Source of the DNA: an uncultured Prevotella sp.
Lineage (GTDB): Bacteria; Bacteroidota; Bacteroidia; Bacteroidales; Bacteroidaceae
Reading direction: 5' to 3'
Assembly: GCA_947095945.1 (NCBI GenBank)
Contig: CAMUQM010000002.1
Span: forward strand, 1 to 35,926
Length of the DNA stretch: 35,926 nt
Below the pieces are notes generated by a model, which was not told the DNA's origin, made no database searches, and saw only the letters and a program-made list of their open reading frames with translations. A program made the position numbers and the translations under genes. Positions within the stretch are counted from its first letter, which is position 1, and the number at the start of each line of letters is the position of its first letter. Positions 33,027 to 35,926 of this stretch are shown piece by piece.

Positions 33027-33740
33027 ATGAAAACAAATAGTAATTCTTATACAATTATCTATTCTGCCATCCTCGTGCTGATAGTAGCCTTTTTGCTTGC
33101 ATTCGTGTTCAAAGCATTGAAGCCAATGCAGGATGCTAATGTACAGCTTGATCAGCAGAAGCAGATTCTCTTTGCGCTCAATCAGAATCGTGATATGAGC
33201 AATGAGGAGGCACTTAAACTTTGGAAGAAGATTATCGTGGCAGATGATATCATCAATGCTGACGGTAAGGTTGTTGAGGCTGGAAAGCAAGGTGGTGTTG
33301 ATGCTGGCTTTAAGTTGAATAGTAAGGATGCCAAGGAAGGCAAACTCGCATTGTTCCGTTGCAAGGTAGATGGTCAGGATAAGTATGTTATCCCTGTTTA
33401 TGGTAACGGTCTTTGGGGTCCTATCAACGGTTTCATCGCTATCAATGGTGATAAGCGAACGGTCTTCGGTGCTTACTTCAACCACGAGAGTGAGACAGCT
33501 GGTCTCGGTGCTGAAATCAAGGACAACAAAGCTTGGCAGGATTTGTTCAATGGTAAGCACCTCTTTAGTGGAAACGATACTCAGAATATTGCACTTGCAG
33601 TAAAGAAGAAGGTTGAAAATCCATCTACACAAGTAGATGCCGTAACAGGTGCTACGCTTACCAGTAATGGTGTGACAGAGATGCTTCAGACAAAGAAGGG
33701 TGGACTTCAACCTTACGTTAAATTCCTGAACAGCAAATAA
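33027..33740 (+). CDS. nqrC: Na+-translocating NADH:quinone reductase subunit C
   Basis: A 237-residue subunit with one N-terminal membrane span (about 9-29, YTIIYSAILVLIVAFLLAFVF) and a periplasmic FMN-binding domain. The covalent FMN site is Thr210 in AVTGATLTSNGV, matching the family [ST]GAT motif. GLWGPINGFIAI and YFNHESETAGLGAEI are typical. It passes electrons from the Fe-S site in NqrD/E to NqrB. A strong ribosome-binding site precedes it, and nqrD follows after 28 bp. Confidence 0.96.
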   Translation: MKTNSNSYTIIYSAILVLIVAFLLAFVFKALKPMQDANVQLDQQKQILFALNQNRDMSNEEALKLWKKIIVADDIINADGKVVEAGKQGGVDAGFKLNSKDAKEGKLALFRCKVDGQDKYVIPVYGNGLWGPINGFIAINGDKRTVFGAYFNHESETAGLGAEIKDNKAWQDLFNGKHLFSGNDTQNIALAVKKKVENPSTQVDAVTGATLTSNGVTEMLQTKKGGLQPYVKFLNSK

Positions 33741-33768
33741 CATTCTAATCTTTTAGAACAATAAGAAT

Positions 33769-34398
33769 ATGGATTTATTCTCAAAACAAAATAGAGAGGT
33801 GTTCAGTAATCCACTGAACCTGGACAACCCAATTTTAGTTCAGGTCCTTGGTATCTGTTCTGCCCTTGCCGTAACTTCACAGCTGAAGCCGGCGATTGTT
33901 ATGGGACTTGCCGTTACCATTATTACGGCATTCTCTAATGTTATTATCTCACTTATCCGCAACACCATTCCTAACCGTATTCGTATTATCGTGCAGTTGG
34001 TGGTTGTGGCAGCTTTGGTAACTGTTGTTAGTCAGGTGCTTAAGGCTGTAGCTTACGATGTGAGTGTAGAGCTTTCAGTCTATGTCGGACTGATTATTAC
34101 CAATTGTATCCTTATGGGACGTCTTGAGGCTTTCGCTATGACCAACAAGCCTTGGCCAAGTTTCCTTGATGGTATTGGTAATGGATTGGGCTATGCGCTG
34201 ATTCTCGTTGTCGTAGGTGCTGTTCGTGAGTTCTTCGGTCGTGGCTCATTGCTTGGCTTTAAGATTATCCCACAGAGCTTCTATGATGCTGGTTATATGG
34301 ATAACGGAATGATGTCAATGCCAGCAATGGCACTCATCCTCCTTGGTTGTGTTATTTGGGTTCATCGTGCATATTTCTATAAAGAAGACAAGAAGTAA
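33769..34398 (+). CDS. nqrD: Na+-translocating NADH:quinone reductase subunit D
   Basis: A 209-residue membrane subunit with about six helices. It has the inverted-topology features of the NqrD/RnfE family, including NCILMGRLEAFAM with the conserved Cys and GNGLGYALILVVVGAVREFFGRGSL. NqrD and NqrE together hold an intramembrane iron centre using cysteines from both proteins. The stop codon is only 2 bp before the nqrE start, indicating coupled translation. Confidence 0.96.
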   Translation: MDLFSKQNREVFSNPLNLDNPILVQVLGICSALAVTSQLKPAIVMGLAVTIITAFSNVIISLIRNTIPNRIRIIVQLVVVAALVTVVSQVLKAVAYDVSVELSVYVGLIITNCILMGRLEAFAMTNKPWPSFLDGIGNGLGYALILVVVGAVREFFGRGSLLGFKIIPQSFYDAGYMDNGMMSMPAMALILLGCVIWVHRAYFYKEDKK

Positions 34399-34400
34399 TT

Positions 34401-35027
34401 ATGGAACATCTTATTAGTTTATTCTTCCGGTCCATCTTTGTGGACAATATGATATTTGCGTTCTTCCTCGGTATGTGTTCATACCTTGCTGTTTCAAAGA
34501 GCGTGAAGACGTCATTGGGACTTGGTGTGGCTGTAACATTCGTGTTGCTTGTTACCACACCCGTCAACTATCTCTTGCTGACAAAGGTTCTCGGACCTGA
34601 CTGTCTGGCAGAGGGAGTAGACCTTACCTATCTTAGTTTTATCCTCTTTATCGCTGTCATTGCTGGTATCGTACAGATTGTGGAGATGGCAGTTGAGAAG
34701 TTCTCACCTTCACTTTACGGTGCGTTGGGTATCTTCCTTCCACTGATTGCCGTTAACTGTGCTATCATGGGTGCTTCACTCTTTATGCAGCAGCGTATCG
34801 GTCTTGACCCAGCAAGCACACAGTATATCGGTAGTGTATGGGATGCTCTCATCTATGGTACAGGCTCTGGTCTTGGCTGGACATTGGCTATCGTGGCAAT
34901 GGGTGCTATCCGTGAGAAGATGGAATATTCTGATGTACCAAAGCCTTTGCAGGGTCTTGGCATCACATTTATTACAGTAGGACTGATGGCAATGGCAATG
35001 ATGTGCTTCTCAGGTCTTAAAATCTAA
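34401..35027 (+). CDS. nqrE: Na+-translocating NADH:quinone reductase subunit E
   Basis: A 208-residue membrane subunit, homologous to NqrD in reverse topology. It carries MIFAFFLGMCSYLAVSKSV with the conserved Cys, PLIAVNCAIMGASLFM with the second conserved Cys, and GSGLGWTLAIVAMGAIREKM. It pairs with NqrD around the shared iron site. nqrF follows after 7 bp. Confidence 0.96.
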   Translation: MEHLISLFFRSIFVDNMIFAFFLGMCSYLAVSKSVKTSLGLGVAVTFVLLVTTPVNYLLLTKVLGPDCLAEGVDLTYLSFILFIAVIAGIVQIVEMAVEKFSPSLYGALGIFLPLIAVNCAIMGASLFMQQRIGLDPASTQYIGSVWDALIYGTGSGLGWTLAIVAMGAIREKMEYSDVPKPLQGLGITFITVGLMAMAMMCFSGLKI

Positions 35028-35034
35028 GTAAACA

Positions 35035-35926
35035 ATGGGACAATTCATAACAATAAGTATTGTGGTATTCCTTATCACCATTCTTCTGTTGGTGATTCTC
35101 CTGCTTGTGTCTAAGAAGTATCTCAGTCCAAGTGGAAAGGTAAAGATAACAATTAACGGTGATAAGGAGATGACCGTTGATCAGGGTAGCTCAGTTCTGT
35201 CTACGCTGAACGAGAACGGTGTGTTCCTCCCTTCTGCTTGTGGTGGTAAGGGTAGCTGTGGTCAGTGTAAGTTGCAGGTAGTAGAAGGTGGCGGTGAGAT
35301 TCTCGATTCAGAGCGTCCTCACTTTAGCCGTAAGGATGTTAAAGATCACTGGCGTTTGGGATGTCAGTGTAAGGTGAAGGGTGATATGTCACTTAAGGTT
35401 CCTGAGTCTGTTATGGGCGTAAAGGAGTGGGAGTGTACTGTTATCTCTAACAAGAACGTATCCAGCTTTATCAAAGAGTTCAAGGTTGCTTTGCCTCCGG
35501 GTGAGCATATGGACTTCGTTCCGGGTTCTTATGCACAGATTTCTATTCCAGCTTACGACTGCATCGACTATGACAAGGATTTCGATAAGAACGATATTGG
35601 CGAGGAATACCTCGGACCTTGGAAGCAGTTCAACCTCCTTTCTCTGAAGGGAAAGAACCCAGAGGCTACTGTTCGTGCTTACTCAATGGCGAACTATCCG
35701 GCTGAGGGTGATATCATCACACTGACTGTTCGTATTGCAACACCTCCATTCTTGCCACGTCCGCAGGTTGGTTTCCAGAACGTACCAACTGGTATAGGTT
35801 CTACTTATATCTTCTCTCTCAAAGAGGGCGATAAGGTGATGATGAGTGGACCTTATGGTGACTTCCATCCAAACTTCACTTCTGGTAAGGAGATGATTTG
35901 GATTGGTGGTGGTGCTGGTATGGCTC
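35035..35926 (+). CDS. nqrF: Na+-translocating NADH:quinone reductase subunit F, N-terminal part (runs off the window)
   Basis: The ATG at 35035 opens a frame that is still open at the window end, giving 297 residues. An N-terminal membrane span (about 4-25) precedes a [2Fe-2S] ferredoxin domain with Cys69, Cys75, Cys78 and Cys110 (ACGGKGSCGQC ... RLGC). The FAD-binding RAYS motif is at about 214-217 (RAYSMANYP), and the NAD-binding GGGAGMA begins at the edge. NqrF takes electrons from NADH and feeds the complex. The FAD and [2Fe-2S] determinants are intact, and the missing part is the rest of the NADH domain. Confidence 0.96.
   Translation, partial: MGQFITISIVVFLITILLLVILLLVSKKYLSPSGKVKITINGDKEMTVDQGSSVLSTLNENGVFLPSACGGKGSCGQCKLQVVEGGGEILDSERPHFSRKDVKDHWRLGCQCKVKGDMSLKVPESVMGVKEWECTVISNKNVSSFIKEFKVALPPGEHMDFVPGSYAQISIPAYDCIDYDKDFDKNDIGEEYLGPWKQFNLLSLKGKNPEATVRAYSMANYPAEGDIITLTVRIATPPFLPRPQVGFQNVPTGIGSTYIFSLKEGDKVMMSGPYGDFHPNFTSGKEMIWIGGGAGMA

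Overview
The window reads as chromosome of a Bacteroidota bacterium, most likely an oral-type Prevotella. Promoters have the Bacteroidetes form TTTG-N19/20-TAnnTTTG, MurF is fused to alanine racemase, and GSCFA, GLPGLI, DUF5689 and TamB proteins are present alongside a full-order nqr operon. The genus call is inference from gene content and style; no rRNA is present to confirm it.

Layout. 1-380: the 5' end of rpmE2 (minus), its promoter and a strong hairpin. 381-5210 (minus): a TonB-dependent receptor followed by two OB-fold-type lipoproteins. Divergent from it are a secreted endonuclease/exonuclease/phosphatase-family protein, a uracil-DNA-glycosylase-like protein and uridine kinase (5507-7866), which together suggest scavenging and salvage of nucleic acids. 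8190-10016: small membrane and secreted proteins of unknown role. 10017-11055: no protein gene; a promoter, a candidate structured RNA and a 611-bp non-coding transposable element with terminal inverted repeats and an 8-bp target duplication. 11056-13256: a tiny membrane protein, a palindromic element, a Nudix hydrolase, a GSCFA protein and a Fur-family regulator. 13341-17842: MurF-Alr, a GxxExxY nuclease-like gene lying between two ~75-bp near-identical inverted arms, and RmuC.

17843-23560 is an accessory stretch. It holds a gene-less relative of the GxxExxY inverted-repeat unit, a relic of the 611-bp element, a broken C-terminal tail of a secreted protein, another inverted-repeat element, a GLPGLI/TonB-receptor-like gene pair and a second complete copy (600 bp) of the transposable element, also with an 8-bp target duplication. 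Conserved chromosome resumes with rpsA and tamB (minus) and the divergent Na+-translocating NADH:quinone reductase operon nqrABCDEF, whose last gene runs off the window.

The most notable observations are (i) two full copies and one relic of a non-coding mobile element with perfect 8-bp target duplications, (ii) a PD-(D/E)XK-type GxxExxY gene enclosed by long inverted arms, with a non-coding cousin carrying base-pair-preserving changes 1.5 kb away, (iii) a putative nucleic-acid capture, uptake and salvage locus, and (iv) 22-bp palindromic tandem sites between nqrA and nqrB.
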